From assembly GCA_037147395.1 (NCBI GenBank), contig JBAWVG010000028.1, positions 1-20,534 on the forward strand: a stretch of DNA of 20,534 nt, in the 5' to 3' direction. This document shows, piece by piece, positions 1-6,945 of this stretch; within the stretch, counting starts at the first letter, position 1; every line of letters starts with the position of its first letter. The stretch is from VFJL01 sp037147395 (GTDB taxonomy: Bacteria > Pseudomonadota > Gammaproteobacteria > Burkholderiales > Nitrosomonadaceae). Position numbers and translations under genes: made by a program. The notes under the pieces were generated by a model. The model had not been told where the DNA came from, did not search any database, and saw only the letters and a list, made by a program, of their open reading frames with translations.

Positions 1-50
1 ACTGATTCGTAATCAGTAGGTCAGAGGTTCGATTCCTCTCAACAGCACCA
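1..50 (+). tRNA. tRNA-Thr(CGT), 3' part only
   Basis: The window opens inside a tRNA gene. Bases 1-17 form a perfect 5-bp anticodon stem (ACTGA/TCAGT) around the loop TTCGTAA, giving anticodon CGT, which reads the threonine codon ACG. A short variable region follows, then a T arm with stem AGAGG/CCTCT around TTCGATT, the 3' acceptor strand CAACAGC, the discriminator A and an encoded CCA end at 48-50. The 5' acceptor strand and D arm lie outside the window, so full folding cannot be checked. Confidence 0.93.
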
Positions 51-170
51 ATATCCACCACCCTTGCGGGACTTTCGGCTCTCCTGCCCCGAGCATATCT
101 TACGAAATATAATCGTTATATAAAATCAGGCCAGTCGCTCAATAGCATGAAAAAACTAATTGGGCGGCGG

Positions 171-198
171 TTGTAAAAAAGAGATATTCGCTTAAAAT
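171..198 (+). promoter_or_regulatory. Possible upstream aroQ promoter
   Basis: TTGTAA at 171-176 (4 of 6 matches to TTGACA) is followed after 16 bases by TAAAAT at 193-198 (5 of 6 matches to TATAAT). A transcript would start near base 205 and carry about 50 bases of leader before the aroQ ATG. The call is by sigma-70 consensus only. Confidence 0.3.
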
Positions 199-219
199 CG
201 GCGAAAAGCTTCAATCATC

Positions 220-248
220 TAGACATTAAAGACTGGTTTTGGCATAAT
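220..248 (+). promoter_or_regulatory. Likely aroQ promoter giving a nearly leaderless mRNA
   Basis: TAGACA at 220-225 and CATAAT at 243-248 each match the sigma-70 consensus at 5 of 6 positions, with ideal 17-base spacing. A start about seven bases past the -10 box falls at roughly 254-256, on the aroQ initiation codon. No Shine-Dalgarno sequence precedes that codon, which agrees with leaderless or near-leaderless initiation. The transcription start is inferred. Confidence 0.45.
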
Positions 249-255
249 TGCGCCC

Positions 256-711
256 ATGAGACCGCAAGTTGCCCCCTTCCAAAAAATCCTTGTCTTGCAT
301 GGCCCTAACTTAAATATGCTGGGAACTCGCGAGCCGGAAATTTATGGCCGAATCACGCTCGACGAAATTAACGGAAGTTTAAGCAAGATAGCGAAAGATG
401 GGGGATCTTCCCTACAAAGCTTTCAGAGTAATTCCGAATCAGACTTAATTAGCCGAATTCAGCAGACAGTCGGAGATGAGACCGACTTTATTATAATTAA
501 TCCGGCAGCATTTACACACACCAGCGTTGCTCTGCGAGATGCTTTGGTAGCAGTGAAGTTACCATTTATTGAGGTTCATCTTTCAAACATCTTTGCACGT
601 GAGAGTTTTCGTAAAGAGTCCTATTTTTCAGACATAGCCTTGGGTGTTATTAGCGGCCTAGGGCATAGGGGCTATGAACTGGCCTTGGAGTACGCATTAA
701 CTACCCGATAG
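256..711 (+). CDS. aroQ: Type II 3-dehydroquinate dehydratase
   Basis: This enzyme dehydrates 3-dehydroquinate to 3-dehydroshikimate, the third step of the shikimate pathway, in the cytoplasm as a dodecamer. The 151 residues match the usual length of about 145-150. The LHGPNLNMLGTREPEIYG block is diagnostic and supplies Arg25 and Tyr30. Asn82 and His88 (INPAAFTHTS), His108 (EVHLS) and Arg119 complete the known active site, so the enzyme looks intact. The ATG is the only reasonable start, because the next in-frame start-like codons fall inside the core. It has no Shine-Dalgarno sequence and sits almost on the predicted transcription start. The gene heads the common aroQ-accB-accC-prmA cluster, with a 158-base gap before accB. 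Confidence 0.96.
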   Translation: MRPQVAPFQKILVLHGPNLNMLGTREPEIYGRITLDEINGSLSKIAKDGGSSLQSFQSNSESDLISRIQQTVGDETDFIIINPAAFTHTSVALRDALVAVKLPFIEVHLSNIFARESFRKESYFSDIALGVISGLGHRGYELALEYALTTR

Positions 712-768
712 GGGCAAATTTAAAATGGTATCGGTTCTAAGCTTATCAAAACTATAGATAGGACAGCC

Positions 769-879
769 ATGGAATATCCAGAATCAACCCTTAAGAATAA
801 AACAGCATGCCAACAGGCTCTGAATGCTAAAAATGTCAAAACTCAGAGACTCATAACGAGAGAACTATCATGGATCTAA
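769..879 (+). CDS. Possible 36-residue leader ORF overlapping the accB start
   Basis: An ATG preceded by AGGA with 5-base spacing opens a 36-codon frame that ends with TAA at 877-879, ten bases inside accB in another frame. Ribosomes finishing it would stop on the accB start, which itself has only a weak Shine-Dalgarno sequence. This arrangement suggests translational coupling or a regulatory leader. The peptide begins MEYPESTLKN, is polar, and has no motif I recognise. A frame of this length can arise by chance in a 158-base gap, so existence and function are both inference. Confidence 0.25.
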   Translation: MEYPESTLKNKTACQQALNAKNVKTQRLITRELSWI

Positions 880-1322
880 GAAAGCTAAAAAAACTGATTG
901 AGTTGGTTGAGGAGTCTGGGATTGGTGAGCTGGAAATAACTGAGGGCGAAGAAAAGGTTCGCATCAGCAAGTCAGGATCAATGGTGCAAAGCTACGTAAA
1001 CTCACCAGCGATCCTACAGGCAGCCCCTATAACTACATCAACTGCTATCCAAGAAACAGAGGTGGTGGCAGAGGAGGTATTGCCAGCGGGACATATGGTG
1101 AAGTCCCCAATGGTGGGTACTTTTTACCGTTCATCCGCGCCTGGTGCAAATGCATTTGTAGAGGTGGGACAATCGGTTAAGGAGGGGGATACTCTCTGCA
1201 TCATCGAGGCAATGAAACTGCTCAATGAGATTGAGTCTGATAAGACTGGGGTGATCAAGGCAATCCTGATAGAAAATGGTCAGCCGGTAGAGTATGGCGA
1301 GCCGTTATTTGAAGTTGAGTGA
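870..1322 (+). CDS. accB: Biotin carboxyl carrier protein of acetyl-CoA carboxylase
   Basis: AccB carries the biotin that AccC carboxylates and that the AccA/AccD transferase uses to make malonyl-CoA, the first committed step of fatty-acid synthesis. The 150 residues have the normal architecture: a helical N-terminal region (MDLRKLKKLIELVEESGI), an acidic and threonine-rich linker at about 35-75, and a biotinyl domain at about 76-150. The biotinylation motif EAMKLLNEIE places the modified lysine at 116. The domain opens with VKSPMVGTFYRS, typical of bacterial AccB, including the protruding thumb region. It is followed after 88 bases by accC, its obligate partner. The stop TGA overlaps a small ATG frame (TGATG). 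Confidence 0.97.
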   Translation: MDLRKLKKLIELVEESGIGELEITEGEEKVRISKSGSMVQSYVNSPAILQAAPITTSTAIQETEVVAEEVLPAGHMVKSPMVGTFYRSSAPGANAFVEVGQSVKEGDTLCIIEAMKLLNEIESDKTGVIKAILIENGQPVEYGEPLFEVE

Positions 1323-1390
1323 TGGCCGAGGGATCGACGCAGCACTATGCAATAAAAAGCAGATCAGAAGTTAGCCCAACCGTAAGTTAA
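1322..1390 (+). other. 22-codon mini-ORF overlapping the accB stop
   Basis: The ATG at 1322 overlaps the accB TGA as TGATG, and the frame (MAEGSTQHYA...) closes with TAA at 1388-1390, twenty bases before accC. Such an overlap would let ribosomes re-initiate and stay on the message towards accC, whose own ribosome-binding site is weak. It has no recognisable motif and may be accidental. Confidence 0.15.
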
Positions 1391-1410
1391 ACAATATTCC
1401 ATAGATAGAC

Positions 1411-2766
1411 ATGTTCGAAAAAATACTTATAGCCAATCGTGGTGAAATTGCCTTACGTATTCAGAGGGCATGTCGCGAGATGGGAATTAAGACGGTGGTA
1501 GTGCACTCCGAGGCAGATGCTGAGGCTAAGTATGTCAAGCTTGCTGATGAGTCCGTTTGTATTGGGCCTGCGCCATCAGCTCAGAGCTATCTCAACATTC
1601 CAGCCATCATCAGTGCGGCCGAAGTAACCGATGCTGAGGCGATTCATCCTGGCTATGGGTTCCTTTCTGAGAATGCTGACTTCGCGGAGAGAGTTGAAAA
1701 AAGTGGATTTGTATTCATTGGCCCTCGCGCGGAAACGATACGGCTGATGGGGGACAAGATCAGTGCAAAAAATGCGATGAAAAGGGCGGGCGTACCCTGC
1801 GTGCCCGGATTCGACGGACCGCTACCTGAGTCGGCAGAAGAAATAAAAAAGATTGTTCGAGGTATTGGATATCCAGTAATTATTAAGGCGTCAGGTGGAG
1901 GTGGCGGGCGCGGAATGCGGGTAGTACACACGGAAGCGGCGCTACTAAACGCGGTCATCATGACCCGTAATGAAGCTCAAGCGGCATTTGGCAATCCGGT
2001 TGTTTACGCTGAGAAGTTCCTGGAGAATCCCCGGCATATAGAGTTTCAGGTGCTCGTGGATGAGCACAGGAATGCGTTGCACTTAGGTGAGAGGGACTGC
2101 TCAATGCAGCGCCGTCACCAGAAAATCATCGAAGAGGCGCCGGCATTTGGAATCACGCCTCGGCAACGGGATAAGATTGGTACGCGTTGCGCAGACGCCT
2201 GTCGTAGCATCGGTTATCGTGGTGTAGGAACGTTTGAATTCTTGTTTGAGAAGAACGAATTTTATTTCATAGAGATGAACACGAGGTTGCAGGTCGAGCA
2301 CCCAGTTACGGAGGCTGTGACGGGGATCGATCTGGTTCAGGCACAGATCCGCGTTGCTGCGGGTGAGAAGCTGAGTTTGCGCCAGCGTAATATCGTAATA
2401 AAAGGATTTGCAATTGAGTGTCGGATAAATGCAGAGGACCCTTATAAACTCACACCATCGGCTGGACGCATCACGCAGTATCATGCGCCAGGCGGGCCCG
2501 GTATTCGTGTGGATTCACATATTTATCAGCATTATATGGTGCCTCAATATTACGACTCCATGATTGGGAAAGTAATCGCCTATGGAGATACGCGGGACCA
2601 GGCGATTGCCCGGATGCGTATTGCTCTATCCGAAATGGGGGTTGGTGGCATAAAGACGAATATCCCACTTCACCTCGATCTATTGTCAGACGCCGCTTTC
2701 CTAAGTGGTGGAACCCCGATCCATTATCTAGAGCAGAAGCTCGCAAATCACAATAAATTGGCTTAG
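1411..2766 (+). CDS. accC: Biotin carboxylase subunit of acetyl-CoA carboxylase
   Basis: AccC uses ATP and bicarbonate to carboxylate the biotin on AccB. The 451 residues match the family length (about 445-450). The order is an N-terminal pre-ATP-grasp domain (MFEKILIANRGEIALRI), a central ATP-grasp domain with Lys116 (MGDK), Lys159 (IIKA) and the glycine-rich loop SGGGGGRGMR at 161-170, then the catalytic stretch EMNTRLQVEHPVTE, and a C-terminal biotin carboxylase domain. All the motifs expected of an active enzyme are present. Initiation is at ATG without a clear Shine-Dalgarno sequence. It is presumably co-transcribed with accB, and prmA follows after 98 bases. Confidence 0.98.
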   Translation: MFEKILIANRGEIALRIQRACREMGIKTVVVHSEADAEAKYVKLADESVCIGPAPSAQSYLNIPAIISAAEVTDAEAIHPGYGFLSENADFAERVEKSGFVFIGPRAETIRLMGDKISAKNAMKRAGVPCVPGFDGPLPESAEEIKKIVRGIGYPVIIKASGGGGGRGMRVVHTEAALLNAVIMTRNEAQAAFGNPVVYAEKFLENPRHIEFQVLVDEHRNALHLGERDCSMQRRHQKIIEEAPAFGITPRQRDKIGTRCADACRSIGYRGVGTFEFLFEKNEFYFIEMNTRLQVEHPVTEAVTGIDLVQAQIRVAAGEKLSLRQRNIVIKGFAIECRINAEDPYKLTPSAGRITQYHAPGGPGIRVDSHIYQHYMVPQYYDSMIGKVIAYGDTRDQAIARMRIALSEMGVGGIKTNIPLHLDLLSDAAFLSGGTPIHYLEQKLANHNKLA

Positions 2767-2864
2767 AGCATAAATCCCCATCTGGGCAGTCAAGAGATAC
2801 AATGACGGCCCATCAAGCTACTAAATCAATTTTACGCCGATAGACGTAATCGTTAATCAAGAAT

Positions 2865-3785
2865 ATGTCCTGGATCTCAATCACGATAGAGACCGATGCT
2901 GCCCATGCCGAAGTACTAAGCGACGCGTTACTTGAGATGGGGGCATTGTCAGTCGATATACAAGACGCTGCCGCAGGCACAGACCTTGAGCAGCCATTAT
3001 TCGGAGAGCCCGGCGAGCCAGCAGAAAAAAAAATCTGGCAGTCAGCGAAAATAACAGCAATATTAGCGACAGATGCTGATGTGGAAGAATTTATCAGAGC
3101 TGCTTCTCAAGCGGCCGAAATTACAAGCTTGCCGGTGTACCGTGTAGATGAGTTGCCAGAACAGGATTGGGTGAGGATGAGTCAGGATCAATTCACCCCA
3201 ATTAAGATTTCATCGAGACTGTGGATTGTGCCGAGTTGGCATCAGGCACCTGATTCCGAGGCGATTAATCTAACGCTTGACCCGGGACTTGCTTTTGGGA
3301 CGGGGAGTCACCCTACCACTCAGTTATGCCTAGCTTGGTTAGACGAAAATTTGAGGGGCGGTGAAGATGTGTTGGATTATGGATGTGGTTCCGGCATCCT
3401 CGCCATAGCAGCCTTGAAGTTGGGGGCGAGACAGGCGGTAGGAGTAGACATTGACCCTCAGGCGATTGTGGCAAGCCAAGATAACGCATCCCGCAACCAA
3501 ATAGAGCAAAAGAAGGCACAGTTTTATACAGCACATACCGAACTCCAACTGGCAAAGACAACAACAGGTTGGGCAGATGTAGTCGTCGCGAATATCTTAG
3601 CAAACCCATTGAAAATATTAGCACCATTACTAATGAGCATGACGCGCAGGGGTGGAACAATTGTTCTCTCTGGTATCCTTAAGGATCAATCTGAAGATGT
3701 TGAAAAAGTCTATCGTCAATGGTTTAAGATGCGGAACGCAGGAGAGCGAGAGGGGTGGGTGCTGTTAACGGGGACAAGAAAATGA
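2865..3785 (+). CDS. prmA: Ribosomal protein L11 methyltransferase
   Basis: PrmA trimethylates ribosomal protein L11 at several amino groups using S-adenosylmethionine. The 306 residues are close to the usual 290-300. An N-terminal L11-binding domain (about 1-60) is joined by a linker to a class I methyltransferase domain. The PrmA signature LAFGTGSHPTTQLCL lies at 142-156, and the AdoMet-binding glycine loop (DVLDYGCGSGILA) at about 168-180 is followed by the acidic VGVDIDPQA. NILANPL is the usual motif IV. The position after accC is standard in gammaproteobacteria. The stop overlaps a small ATG frame as ATGA. Confidence 0.96.
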   Translation: MSWISITIETDAAHAEVLSDALLEMGALSVDIQDAAAGTDLEQPLFGEPGEPAEKKIWQSAKITAILATDADVEEFIRAASQAAEITSLPVYRVDELPEQDWVRMSQDQFTPIKISSRLWIVPSWHQAPDSEAINLTLDPGLAFGTGSHPTTQLCLAWLDENLRGGEDVLDYGCGSGILAIAALKLGARQAVGVDIDPQAIVASQDNASRNQIEQKKAQFYTAHTELQLAKTTTGWADVVVANILANPLKILAPLLMSMTRRGGTIVLSGILKDQSEDVEKVYRQWFKMRNAGEREGWVLLTGTRK

Positions 3786-3813
3786 AGTCCAAGTCACTTG
3801 TAAGAAATCAAAT

Positions 3814-4668
3814 ATGGCGCTGGTAACACGCTGCCCAAACTGCGATACCACATTTCGCGTCACCGCTCAGCACTTGAAGGCACATGGGGGCGATGTGCGG
3901 TGTGGAAGCTGTGCTCATATATTTAATGGGTTTGCCACACTGACGACGGTGCAAGAAACGAAGGGCGATGAACCATCGGTAGACTTAAAGGGCGTCAAAT
4001 CAGACACCATCACTGTAACCGGTGTCAAAGAAATGGGGTCATCAAGACCCAATTCTGATCACGAGTTAAGAGTTGCAGGGGAATTAGACCCAATCTCATC
4101 AACAGTTCCGCGAGACATAGCCCGAGAGACCCCTGATGCAGATAACCTGACAATCGAGCGGGAGTTCTATGAACTCTCAGAGCCACGCAAAAATCAAGGC
4201 GGTTGGATTGCAGTAAGTATATTTTTAGTGATCATGCTGGCGGGGCAGTTAATCTACTCATACCGGTCTGAAATTTCTATTCAAGTTCCGAGTGCACGTC
4301 CCTACTTGGAAAATTACTGTGAGCTTTTAGGATGTACAGTTCCGTCATCACAACAATCGGATCTGTTGAGTATTGAGTCATCTGATTTAAAGTCAGATCC
4401 TACTACGGGCGACGAGGCTGCAGTATTGACAGCAGTACTTCGAAACTACGCACCAATCCCTCAAGCGTATCCAATGCTCGAACTGACTCTGACCGACGTT
4501 CATGAACAAGCGCTTGCGAGTCATATCTTCAAGCCAAATGAGTATCTCGGTAGAGAGATGAGACCAGAACAGACGATAGCAGCAGGGCAGGAGGTTGAGA
4601 TCAGGTTACGTCTAGATATCGGCGGCCTAAATGTGGCGGGTTATAAATTATTCTTACTCTACCAGTAA
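3814..4668 (+). CDS. Zinc-ribbon and DUF3426 single-span membrane protein
   Basis: This is a conserved proteobacterial protein of unknown function. It has an MJ0042-type zinc ribbon at the N-terminus with Cys7, Cys10, Cys30 and Cys33, a polar and probably disordered linker to about residue 128, one transmembrane helix at about 131-150 (WIAVSIFLVIMLAGQLIYSY), and a DUF3426 domain beyond it. That domain shows the typical YCELLGCTVP motif with Cys169 and Cys174. The zinc ribbon should face the cytoplasm and DUF3426 the periplasm, judging from the single span (inference). Adjacency to prmA is the usual context. The dusB-fis pair that often follows in gammaproteobacteria is absent; mlaF comes next. 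Confidence 0.85.
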   Translation: MALVTRCPNCDTTFRVTAQHLKAHGGDVRCGSCAHIFNGFATLTTVQETKGDEPSVDLKGVKSDTITVTGVKEMGSSRPNSDHELRVAGELDPISSTVPRDIARETPDADNLTIEREFYELSEPRKNQGGWIAVSIFLVIMLAGQLIYSYRSEISIQVPSARPYLENYCELLGCTVPSSQQSDLLSIESSDLKSDPTTGDEAAVLTAVLRNYAPIPQAYPMLELTLTDVHEQALASHIFKPNEYLGREMRPEQTIAAGQEVEIRLRLDIGGLNVAGYKLFLLYQ

Positions 4669-4801
4669 CCATCAGGTTAGAAATGAACCGCTTTTTAGAC
4701 GGTAGCAATCGCAACAGGGGCGTGATTAGGGAGCTGTGAAGAGCCCATATTTAGATTAGAATCGACAACCAGTCAAACCAAGCGCTGACCCCCCGAGCAG
4801 A
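4669..4801 (+). other. Gap before the mla operon, with a weak promoter candidate
   Basis: The best -10 candidate is TAGAAT at 4757-4762 (5 of 6 matches). The base run 17 bases upstream, CTGTGA at 4734-4739, matches TTGACA at only 3 positions, so it would need an activator or be weak. A transcript would start near 4769. An 18-codon ATG frame (4683-4739) preceded by AGG also lies here and is probably accidental. I see no terminator for the upstream operon. Confidence 0.25.
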
Positions 4802-5614
4802 ATGAAATCAGAAAACCTAGTCGAGATTAAAGACCTAAATTTTTCTTATGGTGACCGTGCCATCTTGAAGGGCATCAATATGACGATGCATAGAGGCAAG
4901 GTTATCGCCATTATGGGCGGGAGTGGGTGTGGCAAGACCACTTTATTGCGGTTGATCGGGGGTGCAGTAACGCCGTCATCTGGTAGCGTCAAGGTTGCTG
5001 GTCAAGTGGTGCATGATCTCAGCAGGGATGAGTTGTTTCAGATGCGCCGTAAGATGAGTATGCTCTTCCAGTTTGGCGCACTCTTCACGGACCTTTCTGT
5101 CTTTGACAATGTGGCATTTCAGATGAGAGAGCATACCAACTTGCCGGAAGCAGTAATTCGTGATCTGGTGCTAATGAAGCTGCATGCTGTTGGTCTGCGG
5201 GGTGCACATAAACTAATGCCAGCGGAGCTATCTGGCGGGATGGCGAGAAGAGTAGCGTTAGCCAGGTCGATTGCACTTGACCCATTGCTCATCATGTATG
5301 ATGAACCATTCACGGGGCTCGACCCAATCTCATTGAGTGTGATCGGCAGTCTTATTCGTCGACTGACAGATGCCTTAGGCATGACCTCAATCGTTGTAAC
5401 CCATGACGTGCAGGAATCGCTGAAAATAGTTGACTATGTCTACTTCATATCAGAGGGCGTGATAGCGGCGCATGGAACGCCGAAAGAGGTTCAGGAATCA
5501 ATCGCGCCCTTTGTTCACCAGTTTGTTCACGGAGAAGAGGATGGTCCGGTACCTTTTCACTACCCCGCGAGCGCGTACGCACGCGACCTGAGAATGGGGG
5601 GAAGTGTTGCCTAG
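4802..5614 (+). CDS. mlaF: Mla phospholipid transport ATP-binding protein
   Basis: MlaF is the cytoplasmic ATPase of the inner-membrane MlaFEDB complex, which moves phospholipids between the inner membrane and the periplasmic carrier MlaC to maintain outer-membrane asymmetry. The 270 residues include Walker A GGSGCGKTT (39-47), the FQFGALF Q-loop region, the ABC signature LSGGMARR (from 143), and Walker B LLIMYDEP with Asp167-Glu168, followed by the H-loop THD. The C-terminal tail EEDGPVPFHYPASAYARDL matches the MlaF extension that contacts MlaB. The start ATG has no clear ribosome-binding site. The gene overlaps mlaE by 11 bases if the GTG start of mlaE is used. Confidence 0.96.
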   Translation: MKSENLVEIKDLNFSYGDRAILKGINMTMHRGKVIAIMGGSGCGKTTLLRLIGGAVTPSSGSVKVAGQVVHDLSRDELFQMRRKMSMLFQFGALFTDLSVFDNVAFQMREHTNLPEAVIRDLVLMKLHAVGLRGAHKLMPAELSGGMARRVALARSIALDPLLIMYDEPFTGLDPISLSVIGSLIRRLTDALGMTSIVVTHDVQESLKIVDYVYFISEGVIAAHGTPKEVQESIAPFVHQFVHGEEDGPVPFHYPASAYARDLRMGGSVA

Positions 5615-6404
5615 GAGGATCGTTCTCGGCATTCAGGGTGTCGGTCACCGGGTGATAGAGAGTGTCTGGCGATTGGGCCGTGCTAGCCGTTTTTTTATGT
5701 TGATGTTGGTGAAGTCGGGTACCAGCATGAGACGGTTTCGACTCGTCATCAGGGAGATCTACTTTACAGGGGTCTTGTCTCTGATCATCATCGTGGTGTC
5801 TGGTCTATTTGTGGGCATGGTGCTGGGTTTACAGGGGTATGAGACCCTGCAAAAATATGGATCCGAGTCTGCCGTGGGGACACTGGTTGCGCTCTCCCTC
5901 GTGAGGGAACTGGGCCCAGTGGTGGCAGCATTGCTGTTTGCGAGCCGAGCCGGCTCTGCCATCACCGCAGAGATCGGTCTGATGAAGGCCACCGAGCAAT
6001 TGGCTGCAATGGAGATGATGGCGGTGGATCCGATGGCACGTGTGGTTGCTCCTCGATTCTGGGCGGGGGTAATCTCGATGCCATTTCTAGCGGCGATGTT
6101 TTCATCAGTGGGTGTGTTTGGTGGTTACTTGGTGACGGTGGTGCTGATCGGCGTGGATGAGGGATCATTTTGGTCACAGATGCAGAATGCTGTTGATTTT
6201 AGATACGACATTGTCAATGGCATCATCAAGACTTGTGTATTTGGGGTGGCGGTAACAGCGATCGCAGTATTCGAGGGGTATGACGCGCCCCCTACAGCGG
6301 AGGGAGTGTCCGGCGCAACCACACGGACGGTGGTGACATCGTCTTTGGCGATTCTTGGGCTGGATTTTGTTTTGACCGCATTCATGTTTAGAGGGATGAG
6401 CTGA
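5604..6404 (+). CDS. mlaE: Mla phospholipid transport permease
   Basis: MlaE is the membrane subunit of the Mla ABC system. The 266 residues (about 260 in the family) carry the diagnostic stretches GMVLGLQGYETL, SLVRELGPVVAALLFASRAGSA, ATEQLAAMEMMAVDP and FEGYDAPPTAEGVSGATTRTVV, with about five hydrophobic segments. The start is uncertain. GTG at 5604 lies inside the end of mlaF and gives the usual length. A perfect AGGAGG at 5613-5618, overlapping the mlaF stop, is followed only by non-standard ATC/ATT and then an in-frame GTG at 5652. The stop overlaps the mlaD start as TGATG, so the two are translationally coupled. Confidence 0.95.
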   Translation: MLPRRIVLGIQGVGHRVIESVWRLGRASRFFMLMLVKSGTSMRRFRLVIREIYFTGVLSLIIIVVSGLFVGMVLGLQGYETLQKYGSESAVGTLVALSLVRELGPVVAALLFASRAGSAITAEIGLMKATEQLAAMEMMAVDPMARVVAPRFWAGVISMPFLAAMFSSVGVFGGYLVTVVLIGVDEGSFWSQMQNAVDFRYDIVNGIIKTCVFGVAVTAIAVFEGYDAPPTAEGVSGATTRTVVTSSLAILGLDFVLTAFMFRGMS

Positions 6405-6877
6405 TGCAGCGGACAACAATGGATTTATGGGTGGGGTTATTTGTTGCGGCCGGGATTGGAGCGCTGTTGGTGTTGGCGCTGAAAGTCGGAAACATGGGTA
6501 CATATAGTGCCGCACAGAGCTATACGTTGATGGGAAGTTTTGAGAATATTGGAGGCTTAAAGCCTCGAGCCCCAGTGAAGAGTGCTGGGGTAGTGGTGGG
6601 TCGGGTGCTGGATATTCAGTTTAACCCGGAAACATTTGATGCCGTAGTTACAATGAGCGTCGATACCCGCTACCAGTTTCCTAAAGATACATTTGCCAGC
6701 ATCCTGACGTCCGGACTTTTGGGTGAGCAGTATATTGGCCTTGCGGCGGGTGGTGATGAGGTCATGCTGAAGAGTGGTGATAAGATCATGAAGACTAACT
6801 CGGCGATGGTGTTGGAGGAGATGATCGGACGATTCTTATTCAACAAGGCATCAGAGAATAAAGATGGGAAGAATTAA
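6404..6877 (+). CDS. mlaD: Mla complex MCE-domain substrate-binding protein
   Basis: MlaD is anchored in the inner membrane and forms a hexameric ring in the periplasm that binds lipid and hands it between MlaE and MlaC. The 157 residues start with MQRTTMDLWVGLFVAAGIGAL, a transmembrane anchor at about 7-26, then a single MCE domain at about 38-116 containing YTLMGSFENIGGLKPRAPVK and SAGVVVGRV. The GLLGEQYIGLAAG stretch is characteristic of MlaD. It is slightly shorter at the C-terminus than the E. coli protein, which is common. The one-base overlap with mlaE ensures coupled translation. Confidence 0.95.
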   Translation: MQRTTMDLWVGLFVAAGIGALLVLALKVGNMGTYSAAQSYTLMGSFENIGGLKPRAPVKSAGVVVGRVLDIQFNPETFDAVVTMSVDTRYQFPKDTFASILTSGLLGEQYIGLAAGGDEVMLKSGDKIMKTNSAMVLEEMIGRFLFNKASENKDGKN

Positions 6878-6878
6878 T

Positions 6879-6915
6879 ACGGACTCAAATGCACGACCCT
6901 TGACTAGGGTCCGTG
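6879..6915 (+). promoter_or_regulatory. Intercistronic RNA structure with two competing helices
   Basis: One hairpin pairs 6895-6900 (GACCCT) with 6906-6911 (AGGGTC) around a 5-base loop, extendable by three pairs past a bulged C. A competing helix pairs 6879-6886 (ACGGACTC) with 6907-6914 (GGGTCCGT), eight pairs with one G-U. They share 6907-6911, so they cannot coexist. No T run follows, so it is not a standard terminator. A role in mRNA processing or in adjusting MlaD to MlaC ratio is possible but unproven. Confidence 0.35.
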
Positions 6916-6945
6916 GTGAGGTGACTTGATCTAAATGAGGGAAGA

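Larger units (their letters stand above)
51..255. other. Intergenic region between tRNA-Thr and aroQ
   Basis: There is no gene in these 205 bases and no obvious tRNA terminator with a T run. A 15-bp AT-rich inverted repeat lies at 107-121 (ATATAA-TCG-TTATAT) and contains a perfect TATAAT at 108-113, but I see no matching -35 element. Two plausible promoters facing aroQ lie further right and are listed separately. Confidence 0.6.

Noticed and set aside
1..50. tRNA 3' end as an integration (att) site
   Set aside because: tRNA 3' ends often serve as attachment sites, but no second copy of the sequence and no integrase is visible in the window.
108..113. Perfect TATAAT downstream of the tRNA
   Set aside because: No acceptable -35 element lies 16-18 bases upstream (the bases there are TGCCCC and neighbours), so it was noted but not called a promoter.
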